Shown here one piece after another: positions 1-8,700 of a stretch of 15,969 nucleotides of DNA. A program made the translations under genes and the position numbers. A model generated the notes under the pieces. The model was given only the letters and a program-made list of their open reading frames with translations. It was not told the origin of the DNA and did no database searches. Position 1 is the stretch's first letter; every line of letters begins with the position of its first letter. This DNA comes from Acanthamoeba sp. SK_2022b (taxonomy: Eukaryota > Discosea > Longamoebia > Acanthamoebidae): NCBI GenBank assembly GCA_027943245.1, contig JANDJZ010001035.1, forward strand, positions 1 to 15,969. Direction: 5' to 3'.

Positions 1-342
1 ACAACGGAAGCCCAGCGGCCTCAGTGAAGCAGGCACTGCGGCCAAGCACCATCATTTAAGGCATTTTGTACTTCTATCTTCTTCAAGTGGCCGGTCAGTT
101 CAACAGCGTGAAGCATAGACAGGTGTGGCGTGTCGGACCAACCGTGGCCTAAGCCAGGCTAGGTTGTTGCACTTGAACTCCAATCCACCAACTGCGTGAC
201 CTTACCTCCATGAATTTCCAAGGGTATCGCAGCAGTCGCTTGCTGTTCGACCAATAGTGTAATGGGATGGCAACAGTTAAACGTGGTAGAAGACAATCCG
301 ATCATACTGTAAAAACCACCACAAGCAGAACCACCGACCACA
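1..342. other. Upstream flank and 5' untranslated region of the secreted-protein gene
   Basis: No coding region can be supported here. Open frames on either strand are short and are shadows of the gene to the right. The stretch just before the ATG at 343 contains the sequence accaccgaccaca and is moderately AT-richer than the exons, consistent with promoter plus 5' UTR. I see no clear TATA box or other named element. Confidence 0.4.
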
Positions 343-1111
343 ATGCCGTCCCCTTCTGCCATCACCTTCGCCATGTGCATCGCCGTTGCCTTCCTCTTGG
401 GCGTGCGGGGACAGTCGTCGTGCCCGGCCACGAGTATCGCCACCAACGGCTCGGCCTCGACGTGTCCTTGCCCGGACGTGTTCCTGGACGTGCCCAACCT
501 GAGCGTGGAGGAGATCAAGCTCACGGTGGACAACCTCACGGCCCACGTCGACCTCAACGTGCGCCTCTCCTCGCTCCTCACCATAGCCGCCGGAGTCGAC
601 GTCAGCATCAACAAGGTCAACCTTGAGATCAAGGGCGTCAAGGCCGAGCTCGAGCTCGACGTGCGTCTGGGCAACGTCGCCAAGATCCTCGACCGCGCCC
701 TCACCACCCTCGACCGCAACCCCAACCTCCTTTCGGTACCCCCCTCTCTTCACTGTCATCATGGCGATGACATCACGACCTTCTCTGACTTTTGCCCACC
801 CACAGGGAGTGATCAACTCCGTGGGCGGCCTGCTGAGCTCTGCTCTGGGCGAGAACGGGCTCGTGCAGCGAGTGGTCGACTCGCTGGGCAACGTGGTGGA
901 GCGCGTGGTGAGCGACACCGGCGCCGTGCTGAGCCAGACGGTGGTGGGCGCCGTTGCGGACCTGCAGCGCCTGAGCCGGAATGTCAACAGCCTGGGCCAG
1001 ATCGTGGACCAGGTCGTCGACTCCACGGGGGCAGTGATCGAGGTCGTGTACGACACCACGGGCGCCATCCTCAGCACCAAGGTCATCAAGCAGGCCACCA
1101 GCGCCGTGTAG
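343..1111 (+). CDS. Putative secreted or surface protein, two exons, unknown function
   Basis: Exons are 343-735 and 806-1111; the intron 736-805 has a GT donor (ggtaccc) and a CAG acceptor (cacccacag), and splicing is in phase 0. The product is 232 residues. The first ~23 residues (MPSPSAITFAMCIAVAFLLG then VRGQ) look like a cleavable signal peptide. Two Cys pairs follow (SSC and CPCP). The rest has no obvious transmembrane segment and is made of regularly alternating hydrophobic and polar residues rich in Val, Asp, Asn, Ser and Leu, such as LTVDNLTAHVDLNVRLSSLL and, in exon 2, repeated SLGNVVERVVSDTGAVL-like units. That suggests a beta-strand or amphipathic repeat fold. Two NxT/NxS sequons (NLT, NGS) could be glycosylated. 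Without the intron the frame runs into unrelated Arg-rich sequence, so the spliced form is preferred. I do not recognise the family with confidence; from memory, similar Val/Asp-rich secreted proteins occur in fungi and amoebae, which I cannot verify. Confidence 0.72.
736..805 (+). other. Intron of the secreted-protein gene
   Basis: This 70-base intron begins gtaccccc and ends ttttgcccacccacag. Its length is not a multiple of three, so unspliced transcript would shift frame and lose the Val-rich repeat half of the protein. Confidence 0.75.
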
Positions 1112-1263
1112 GCATGAAAACAAAACCAAAACAACAACAACTACAACAACAACAAAAAAAAAAAAAAAACGCGTAAAAATGTAATAAAAAATGGACAATA
1201 TGTGGTCGGATGCAATCCTTGTTGATGTTGAGTTCAAGGGTGGGGAGCAGAAGGAGGGGGAAT
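1112..1263. other. Tail-to-tail intergenic region
   Basis: This stretch holds the 3' UTR of the plus-strand gene and the 3' end of the minus-strand MED25 gene. I see no AATAAA on the minus strand, so the MED25 polyadenylation site may use a variant signal or lie within the neighbour's transcript. Confidence 0.5.
1183..1188 (+). terminator. Poly(A) signal AATAAA for the secreted-protein gene
   Basis: A canonical AATAAA lies 72 bases after the TAG at 1109-1111. It follows a genomic CAA/A-rich stretch (about 1123-1170, including a run of about 17 A). It sits inside the short gap between two convergent genes. Confidence 0.6.
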
Positions 1264-4200
1264 TCACTGTGTACAGAGGCAGGCATGAGCGTTGCGAGCT
1301 CGGGATATTCGCCTGTCCTTACTTGGGTCGCAGCTGCGGATTGGTGCCGGCGCCCGGGTAGTACTATTATTACGCCACACCAACACGAACGCATTCAGCG
1401 ACTCCATCTTGTGGCAGCATGGACTTGCGCAGCCCGTTTGCCGGCGGCGCAATCCGCGGGGAAAGACAGAGGGGGATAGAGCACGTGCCTGTTGTCCGCC
1501 CATCGGCCCTTCGAAGCCCATTCCCTGCTGCTGCGGGGCGCCGCCCCCGTTCATGGGCCCCTGGCCCATCGAGTAGTTGCCACCGCTGGGTCCTGCTGCG
1601 CGCGCCCACAGTTAGGCCACCGCCGCCCACCGGGGGGGGGGGAAACGGTCTGCGCGTGTACCGGCGCCCATGTGCTGGAAAGAATGCATGTGGCCGCCGC
1701 CGCCGGCGCCGCCCTGTCCTTGCTGGCCCGGGAAGCCACCGCCGCCCGAGTATCCCCCGTGGCCCACCGGCTGCACGCCCTGCAATGTACGGGGGGGGGG
1801 GGCGGTCAGTGGCAACGTTCGAGCGATTACACGATCACTAGGCGCGCTGGGGGGGGGGGTAGTGGTTGATTGGTTGGTTGGTTGGTTCCCGCGGGAGTAC
1901 CGGAGCGCCCATGCCCATGCCCTGGCCTGGCGGTGGGCCCACCACCATGCCGGGATGTCCTCCCATGCCGCCTCCGCCCGTCTGGCCCATGACCATCCCG
2001 CCCTGCGTGCAGCGATCCAGGCGGCAGTCAGGCCAGCGACTCCTTGCGCGCGCGCGTGCGTGCGTGCGTGCGTGCGCATGTGTACCTGCAGCTGACCGCC
2101 CATCTGTCCTGGGAAGCCTCCCATTGGCTGCCCCGGCACTCCTGTCGACATCGCAGCGGCCACACGCGCCTTAACCGACGCCCTGCCATTGGGGGGGGGG
2201 CAGGCAGGGGGGGGCAGTACCCGATTGGGCGGCACGGCGAGCGGCTGCGGCCGCCTGGTGGGCAGCGGCGGCCTGCTGCGGGTTCTGGGGCTGCTGCGGG
2301 TTCTGGCCCGGCGCCTGCTGCGGGTTCGGGGGCTGCTGCGGGTTCTGGCCCGGCACCTGCTGGACCTGGCCAGGCTGCTGGCCCGTGGCAAAGGGGCGGA
2401 TGTGGAGGTGCTGCTTCGGGTGGATGAGGCCGAGCAGCGTCTCCTTGTGGGGGATAATGAACAACGTCTTGGACGGCAACGAGACCACCGCCGCCTGTTG
2501 GATCGGGATCGTGTCAGGAGTAGAAAATTATATAATTTTTTATTAAAACATATAATTTATAAATAAAATAAAATAAATTTGTCATTTTAAATTATATTTT
2601 TTGATAAAAAATAGAATGGAAAAAGAGAGAGCAGGATATACCCAGGACTTGGTGACGAGTTGGCTGAGGAAGAGGTTGTAGGGAGGCGGCTGGCCTGGCG
2701 CAGTCGGGGGCATGGTCTTCTGCACGACAAAGTGGAGCACGAGCGCGGACTTGTAGTGCATCTGCAGAGCGTCCTTGGACGCGCACACGCCGGTCACCAC
2801 CAGCTGGCTCGGCCACTCCTTCGTGCCACTATCGCGCACACGCGCCACAAGACATGCCACCAACGCGTCAGCCTCCCCCCCACTACAACATGTGCTTGGA
2901 CCCGTACACAAACGTGGGGAGGGGGGGGGAGAGTACAAGGCGGAGATATCCATCTTGGCGCGCGGGTAGGCGGCAAGGCTGCAGAGGTGAGACACGCTCT
3001 GATTCTGATGCCACGCCAGCGTGCCCTCCCAGATCGGTTTGTTTGGAGCCTGAAACCCCCCACCCCTTCCCATGTGAGCGAGGTGGACATGCCACAGAGT
3101 GGTGGTGGTGGTGGTGGTGGTGGTAGTGTGGCAACAAGTACGTTGACGGTCTGCAATGCGCCGGGCACGCCGGGCACGCCAACAGGTGCCCCGGTCTGGG
3201 TCGGCTGCGATTGCTGTTGCGGCGGCACGGCGGCACCGCCACCGGGGGTGGGAATGCCGCCGGCGCTGTTGGTGAGGTTGATCACCGGCGGCGGCGGCTT
3301 AGATGCAGCCACGCCTGCGCCCCGCCCACGGTTTTTTCATCAAACAAAAATAAAATACAAAACAAAAATAAAATAAAATACAAAAAAAAGAACTGCGTGG
3401 AATTGGGCGTACTGGGGTTGCCCATGGGGACCTGCGGCGGGAGGCCGCGCTTGTCCATGGTGGGCGAAGACATGGCGCCAACCGGGTTGGCCGGGTTCAG
3501 GCCGGCGGGAGGGGCCACCCCGCCGCCGAGCGGTGGGCCAGAGATGAACGGGCCTCCGTGGGGAGCGCCCATTGGGGAGCCCATGGCTCCCATCCCGCCC
3601 ATCTGCTGCCCAGTGGGCCGCGGGCTTGCCTCCGTCTTGGCCTTCTTCATGGCCGGCTGGGACATGCGGCGAGCAGCGGGGAGGAACCAGCATTAGGCCA
3701 CATCACACGTGAAAGTAAATAATAAATAATAAATAATAAACAACGTATTTATAAAGTGGGGGAAAAGGTGAGGGAGAGAAGCACCTGCATGCCGGCAGCT
3801 CCCATTGAGGAAGGGGTCATGCCGGCCGCCTTGGCTGTCATCGCCGCTCGCATGGCGGCCGCCGATGCCGCCGACGGCGTCATGGACGGCACTGGAAAAG
3901 AAAAGAAAATAAAAATCGGTAAATAAATCGAGTCGAAGGCCAACGCAACCCACGCCGTTCCCGCCGACGAGAGATCGGGGAGACGGAACCTCCACCCGGG
4001 GCGCCAACAGGGACGCCACCGCCAATGCCGGGCATGGCGCCCGGCAGCCGCGACGGCGATGTGTTGGCGACCGGAGGCGCGGTCATTGCGCCCATGGGCG
4101 GCACCACGGCGGCGGGCGGCGCCATGCCCGGGACGTTGCCGCCAGCGGCCGTCGGGACGGGCGACGCTGAAGGAATGTTTGGAATGCCAGGCACGCCCGC

Positions 4201-4696
4201 CGAGGCGGCCACGGGCATGGGCCCGCCCAGCACGACCGGCGCGCCGCCGGCGGGGACGTTGCCCGGGGCCATGACGGGGGCCGCGGGGCCGCCAACCGCA
4301 ACGGGAGGAGGCGCGGCAATGGCAGATGCGGAAGGCGACGCCGACGCCGACGGCGCGGAGGAGGAAGGGAGCGGCGACATGATCTTGAGACCGCGCAGCA
4401 GCACCATGTGCGGCACGTCGGGCTTGGACATGCGACTGTCGGTCATGGTGGAGAGCGCGGCCTGTTGTTGTTGTTGTTGTTGTTGTTGAGTGCGCACAGA
4501 CGAGTGAGTGTCGGCTGCAGATCAAACGAGGAAGAGGGGGAAGGGGGGGGGGGAGATGGTGACTTGGGCCCGTCGACGCGCACCTTCTGGAAGATGTCGG
4601 AGAGCTCGTTGAGCTGCCGCGGCGAAATGACCGACAACCCGATTTGCGCCTGCGCGCGTGCACTCAAGGTTAGAACTGTCGCGCGCGCTCTCCTCT

Positions 4697-4758
<62 letters not shown>

Positions 4759-4873
4759 CACAAGGATGTCTGAGAGTGCCTTGGGGAACATGGCTGCGAC
4801 CTCGGCGGCAGTGTTGCCCAAGGCCTGGCCTGGAATGGAGTACAGTCGCGCTGGTATTCCCTGCACGTGCGAG

Positions 4874-4928
<55 letters not shown>

Positions 4929-5579
4929 TGCGCGCGCGCGAGCGCGTCAGCGACCAACACGAACGCACGAACGATGCGGGCCCGCCCGTGCCAACCTGCT
5001 GGTAGGGAGCGGTGTTGGACACCAGCACGAAGTAGCGCTCCTTCACCATGCGCTCGCAGCTCAGCTGGACAGTTTCAGAAACATACACGAGCAGGATGGC
5101 CGGTTTGGTGAGTTCTCATGGACCGCTCGGCGCACAGTGTGAAGCGAGAGAGCGTGCGCTCGTACGTTGGCTGCAGCGGCCAAGGCCTCGGCGAGCGGCG
5201 CCGTCTGGTGCCCGCCGGCAGCAAAGTCGAGGCGGTCCATCCACGACCCGAACAGCTTGGGGTCACGGGTGAACCCTGACACCCGCACCACGTAGTTGCC
5301 CGCCGGTGGGTAGTCACGGAAGGCCACAATGGCCAGGTCCACTTTCTCCTTCTTGCTTGCGCTCTGTTCCATCACGGTCCTGCACAACACATCGATAAAT
5401 ATATATTTATTTGAGATTTTTTGATTCAAGTTCTTTTGAAGAAAATAATTAGGATTATTGTTGTGCAGGTCAAACCTGATGAGAGGATCGATGTAGGCAT
5501 CACGTAGGACGGGGAGATGGGGACCCATGGCCGCTGTAGTGTCCACAATGAACACGAGATGTCGCGCCGCTGCCGCCAT
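1264..5579 (-). CDS. MED25: Mediator complex subunit 25 (MED25), 16 exons
   Basis: Exons (minus strand): 5579-5476, 5379-5166, 5064-4996, 4860-4762, 4649-4584, 4461-3996, 3891-3785, 3656-3413, 3314-3142, 3049-2937, 2828-2642, 2494-2221, 2141-2086, 2002-1901, 1779-1662, 1595-1264. All junctions are GT-AG and phases match, giving about 907 residues. Residues ~6-184 form the N-terminal VWA-type domain (HLVFIVDTTAAMGPHL; YFVLVSNTAPYQ; LSVISPRQLNELSDIFQK) that in known MED25 anchors it to Mediator. Residues ~185-514 are a Pro/Ala/Gly/Met-rich linker. Residues ~515-655 match the activator-interacting ACID domain (IWEGTLAWHQ; EWPSQLVV; VVSLPSKTLFII; ETLLGLIHP), which binds transcription activators. 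The tail is Gln/Pro- then Gly/Met-rich, as in animal and plant homologues. The start at 5579 has a good context (A at -3, G at +4) and begins right before the conserved domain. The metal-site motif reads DTTAA rather than DxSxS. The far 3' end is uncertain: a 60-base intron (1484-1425) would instead end the protein at 1395. Confidence 0.85.
4462..4583 (-). other. MED25 intron 5 with a CAA-repeat acceptor
   Basis: The donor is AAG|GTGCGC at 4583. The only acceptor that keeps phase 0 with the next exon is the CAG that ends a CAACAACAA run (4462-4488). An upstream pyrimidine-rich candidate (gatctgcag, about 4520) gives the wrong frame and a stop. A C-run (about 4540-4554) lies inside the intron. 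If the splice is wrong, the CAA run would be translated as a short polyglutamine. Confidence 0.6.
4650..4761 (-). other. MED25 intron 4, dominated by a TG dinucleotide repeat
   Basis: The donor is at 4761-4760 (CTT|GTGGCG) and the acceptor at 4651-4650 (gcgcgcag|GCGCAA). More than half of the intron is the dinucleotide tract at 4698-4756. Confidence 0.75.
4698..4756. repeat. CA/TG microsatellite, 59 bases
   Basis: Perfect alternating CA on the plus strand (TG on the sense strand of MED25), inside intron 4. Open frames across it (His-Thr or Val-Cys repeats) are artefacts. Confidence 0.97.
4861..4995 (-). other. MED25 intron 3, dominated by a TG dinucleotide repeat
   Basis: The donor is at 4995-4994 (CAGCAG|GTTGGC) and the acceptor at 4862-4861 (cacgtgcag|GGAATA). 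The middle holds the tract at 4875-4925 plus a GC-alternating stretch at about 4926-4943. Confidence 0.75.
4875..4925. repeat. CA/TG microsatellite, 51 bases
   Basis: Second perfect CA tract, in the neighbouring intron of the same gene and in the same orientation, with one 99-base exon between the two tracts. Confidence 0.97.
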
Positions 5580-5886
5580 CTTGTCCCCAATTCCGCCAAA
5601 CACACAAAAATCAATATTCAAATGATTTTCTTTTCCGTTCGCCTCGAAGGAATCCCAGGTATGGACCTTCTGTGTTAATCGAATGTCAACGAATCTGCAT
5701 CGAAATGCAGCAAATTCCATGATATTCGAGAAATGCAGGTGCGAGACAGCGCAGCGTTTGTTGGCGCTGGCGCACGCACACAGCCATCTTGATCTGGCCC
5801 CAGCTTCTTCTAGAAGCCTCTCTGTCTGTTACACCAGACAAATCTTAATCGCTAGTAGCAGTTGATAAAAAACACAGCCACAGGTC
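5580..5886. promoter_or_regulatory. Bidirectional promoter region between MED25 and ADRM1
   Basis: The start codons of the two divergent genes are 307 bases apart, so both core promoters must lie here unless far 5' exons exist. The half next to MED25 is AT-rich; the middle (about 5745-5805) is richer in GC. A perfect palindrome TTCTAGAA at 5808-5815 resembles a heat-shock-factor dimer site. The motif GCCATCTTG occurs at about 5783 and again over the MED25 start codon. There is no canonical TATA box I would defend. An upstream in-frame ATG for MED25 exists at 5720, but the sequence it adds looks non-conserved. Confidence 0.6.
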
Positions 5887-7391
5887 ATGGCCACTCCAAT
5901 GGCTCAATCTATCTTCGCTGCCCCCACCAACAGAAACGTATGTCAATTTGTTCCATTCCAATCAAATCCAATTTGTTCCCTTGTGTGCTCTTAGATCTTG
6001 CACATTTTTTCTTTTATCTCATCCGCTCACTTTGCAATGTTCACTGCATCAGAAACCTCTGGTTGAGTTTCGCGCGGGCAAGATGCTGATCAGGGGCAAG
6101 ATGGTGATCCCCGACAAGCGTAAGGGTAAAATCGAAGTCAACGCGAGCCCTGATGATCAGCTCATGCACTTCAAGTGGAAAGACAGGTCCACCGGCCAAG
6201 TGGAAACTGTACCCCTTTCCCCCTTCTCCAGGTGTTACTCGACTCGCCTGTGTGTGCCATGGCGCTTACACACGCGCGTATACGGCTTGGCGCATCCAGG
6301 ACCTGATCATCTTTCCCGACGAGGCCGTGTTCAAGAAGGTGAAGCAGTGCACCACCGGCCGAGTCTACCTCCTGGAGTGGAAGAGCACCGAGCGGAGACT
6401 GTTCTTCTGGATGCAAGAGCCGTCCGACGAGAAGGACGCCGAGCTGTGCGAGAAGGTCAACAAGGCCCTCAACAACCCTCCCGCTGCCGAAGGTGCCAGT
6501 CTGCCCACTCGCCCACTCCTCCTCCCCTCCTCCCTCCTTCTCCGTCTGAGAACGAAGCGTTGCTGACGTGGCCTTTCCTCATTGGCAGGCGAGGCTGGCG
6601 GCGCTGGCGGCATGCCGGGGCTCGGCGGCATGAGCCAGGAGCAGCTGCTGGCCATGATGGGCATGAGCGGCCTCGGTGGGCTCGGCGGCATGGGCGGCGG
6701 CGGCGCCGGCGGCGCCCGCCGAGGGTCCACGCGGGGCGCCGCCGCGGCCTCGGCCCCGCCGTCGGGCGCCCAGCCCGCCGCGGGTGGCGCTGCGCGCTCG
6801 GCTGCCCCCGCGCCCACGCCCTCGACTCCGGCCCCGACCTCGACGGCTCGCTCGGCCGAGGCGTCGATCGGCGAGCAGCAGCTGCAGAACATCCTGCGCG
6901 AGCTGGGCGCCGCGCAGACCGGCGGCGGCGGCGCCGGCGGCCAGGCGCAGGCGGCGGAGGAGGACGTCGACCTGAGCTCGGTCATGACCTCGGAGGCGCT
7001 CCTGCCGCTCCTGAGCAATCCCGCGGTGGCCGAGCAGCTGCTGCCCTACCTGCCCGAGGGCCAGCGCAGCCCCGAGGAGCTGCGAGAGCTCGTGCGCTCG
7101 CCGCAGTTCCACCAGGCCCTCCAGGCCTTCAACTCCGCCCTCCAATCGGGCGCGCTGGCCAGCGTGCTCCCGGCGCTCGGCCTGCCGGCCTCAGCCGCCG
7201 GCGGAGGCGTGCAGGACTTCCTTCGCGCGCTCCAGGAGCAGTCGCAGAGGCAGCAGGGCGGCCAGCAGCAGCAGCAGCAGCAGGGATCGCAAGGCGGCAG
7301 CTCGGAGGGAGGGGAGAAGAAGGACGAAAGCAAGGACGGCAGCGGCAGCGGCGGCGGAAAGAAGGACGGGGACAACATGGACACCTCATAA
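5887..7391 (+). CDS. ADRM1: Proteasomal ubiquitin receptor ADRM1/Rpn13, four exons
   Basis: Exons are 5887-5937, 6053-6208, 6300-6492 and 6589-7391, all with GT-AG introns and matching phases (0, 0, 1). The product is 400 residues, close to the human protein. The protein sits on the 19S regulatory particle of the 26S proteasome, binds ubiquitin chains and recruits the deubiquitinase UCH37/UCHL5. The Pru domain (about residues 18-133) is clear: [42 protein letters not shown] and LFFWMQEP. A Gly/Ala/Pro/Met-rich linker (about 134-260) includes [20 protein letters not shown]. The DEUBAD domain (about 261-350) shows [18 protein letters not shown] and [18 protein letters not shown]. The C-terminal ~50 residues are low-complexity Gln, Gly, Lys, Asp and Ser. 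The start ATG at 5887 gives [10 protein letters not shown] with A at -3 absent but no better upstream ATG. It is divergent from MED25. Confidence 0.96.
5938..6052 (+). other. ADRM1 intron 1
   Basis: This 115-base, T-rich intron begins gtatgtc and ends gttcactgcatcag. It separates the 17-residue leader exon from the Pru domain. ADRM1 introns 2 and 3 are 6209-6299 and 6493-6588. Confidence 0.85.
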
Positions 7392-7667
7392 GGCGTGCAC
7401 ATCTCTATCTTTGATGATGCGCACTGTCATTTCTTTTGTATGCATTTGTCCTCTCTCCGCCTATTCATGTACAGACGCCGCGTTGTTGTCCCAGTAGAGG
7501 GGGAAAAGAGAGGACGGGTCCGTTGGGCTCAAAGAACAAAACAAACACTCCAGGCTGTAGTGGTGTTGTGGTGTTGCGGCAGAGGTGTTGTGGTGTTGAG
7601 GTTCACTGCCTTAATGTGCCTTCAGCTCAATTTGGCCTACCTCATTTGGTGTTCCAGCTGTGAAGGA
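7392..7667. other. ADRM1 3' flank, no gene
   Basis: This is the 3' UTR and boundary of the gene-dense part. I see no AATAAA. A short G/T-only block (about 7556-7602, gtggtgttgtggtgttg) is the first outlier of the repeat family that fills the rest of the window. Confidence 0.6.
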
Positions 7668-7829
7668 GAACAACAACACCATATCACCACCACCTCACCA
7701 CAAGATCACCACCACCTCACCACAACCTCACCACTACAACACACCACAACACCAAAACGTCAACACACCACAACATCACCACAGCACCATATCATCCACT
7801 ACAACACCACCACACCAACACCATACCAT
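7668..7829 (+). repeat. A/C-only minisatellite block (CCACAACACC-like units)
   Basis: Irregular tandem units such as caccaccacctcaccacaag and caccacaacctcaccac, almost without G. The block reads as Thr/His/Pro/Asn frames that are not genes. Confidence 0.9.
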
Positions 7830-7996
7830 TCACCTGGGCGAGCTACGGGCCAGTGCGATTGGTAGTGTGGCAAGGCAGTATCGTGACAGGCAAACGGTAG
7901 GCCGGGGTGGTGATGGGGATGACGATGATGGTGATGATGTGAGTGGTGGAGGAGAGGCTGATGTGGTCCGACACCTTCGGCGACAGAGTGGCGCCT
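7830..7996. other. Short unique spacer with a GATGATG run
   Basis: About 70 bases of unique sequence (cacctgggcgagctacgggc onward) are followed by GAT/GGT-rich repeats (about 7897-7955) and a further short unique piece. No feature recognised. Confidence 0.4.
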
Positions 7997-8275
7997 GTGG
8001 TGGTGGTCAGGTGATGGTGGTGGTCAGGTGGTGGTGGTGGTCAGGTGGTGGTGGTCAGGTGGTGGTGGTGAGGTGGTGCAGAAGAGTTGTGGTGTTGTTG
8101 TGGTGGTAATGTGGTGGCGTTGTGGTGTTGATATGGTTGTGGTGGGTGGTGATGTTGATTGGTGCTTTGTTGCAGGTGTTGTGATGTTGTTGTGCTGTTT
8201 ATGATGTTTTGGTGTTGTGGTGATTTTGTGGTGATGGTGTTGTGTTGATCTCGTAATCATGGTGTTGTGGTGTGA
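7997..8275 (-). repeat. G/T-only minisatellite block, opposite orientation
   Basis: It starts with a tandem of about 14-base units (ggtggtggtggtca, 7997-8077), then gttgtggtgttgtgg units. It is the same family as the previous block but inverted. Confidence 0.9.
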
Positions 8276-8317
8276 ATTTACAGTACAACGTTATGTGAGT
8301 GACACCTTGCCTCTTCT

Positions 8318-8700
8318 CAACAATACCATCACAAAAACACCACCACCATCACTCACAACATAACTGCAACACCACCACACTGTCACAACAACACCACACC
8401 AACACCACATTACACCAGACAACGTCACACCACAACCACACCATCACCACCACAAACACCACAATACCAATGCAATGATACCACCCAAAACCATAACACC
8501 AACAACACCAACCAAAAACCCACTGCAACACCACATCCCAACACCACACCGCCACAACACCAGGGAAACGTTACCACACCACACCACTAGATCACCACCA
8601 ACACAATCACCACAACACCACCACACCACCACACCATCACCCAACACCACAATAACACCACCCCATAACTACACCACACACCACAACATCACCACATCAC
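8318..8700 (+). repeat. A/C-only minisatellite block
   Basis: A run of about 380 bases of caccaccaccatcactcac- and acaccacaacacc-like units with very little G, after a 42-base unique spacer (8276-8317). Confidence 0.9.

Noticed and set aside
343..1176. Unspliced 277-codon reading of the first gene
   Set aside because: It passes through a good GT-AG intron into Arg/Gly-rich sequence and a poly-Lys tail from the genomic A-run. The two-exon model gives a coherent protein.
1612..2391. 259-codon minus-strand frame with Arg/Ser repeats
   Set aside because: It is mostly out of frame with the MED25 exons and crosses several introns. Its Arg/Ser content comes from reading Gln/Pro codons in the wrong register.
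3749..4663. 304-codon Arg/His-rich minus-strand frame
   Set aside because: Shadow of MED25 exon 6 in another register. Only its last part (exon 7) coincides with the real frame.
5061..5720. Upstream MED25 start at 5720 (MEFAAFRC...)
   Set aside because: The extra 47 residues precede the conserved VWA start and resemble translated promoter DNA. The ATG at 5579 has a better context and starts right before the domain.
5948..7414. 488-codon plus-strand frame overlapping ADRM1
   Set aside because: It reads only part of the Pru domain, then runs through introns and an Arg-rich shadow of the Gly/Ala linker. The spliced ADRM1 model explains the region fully.
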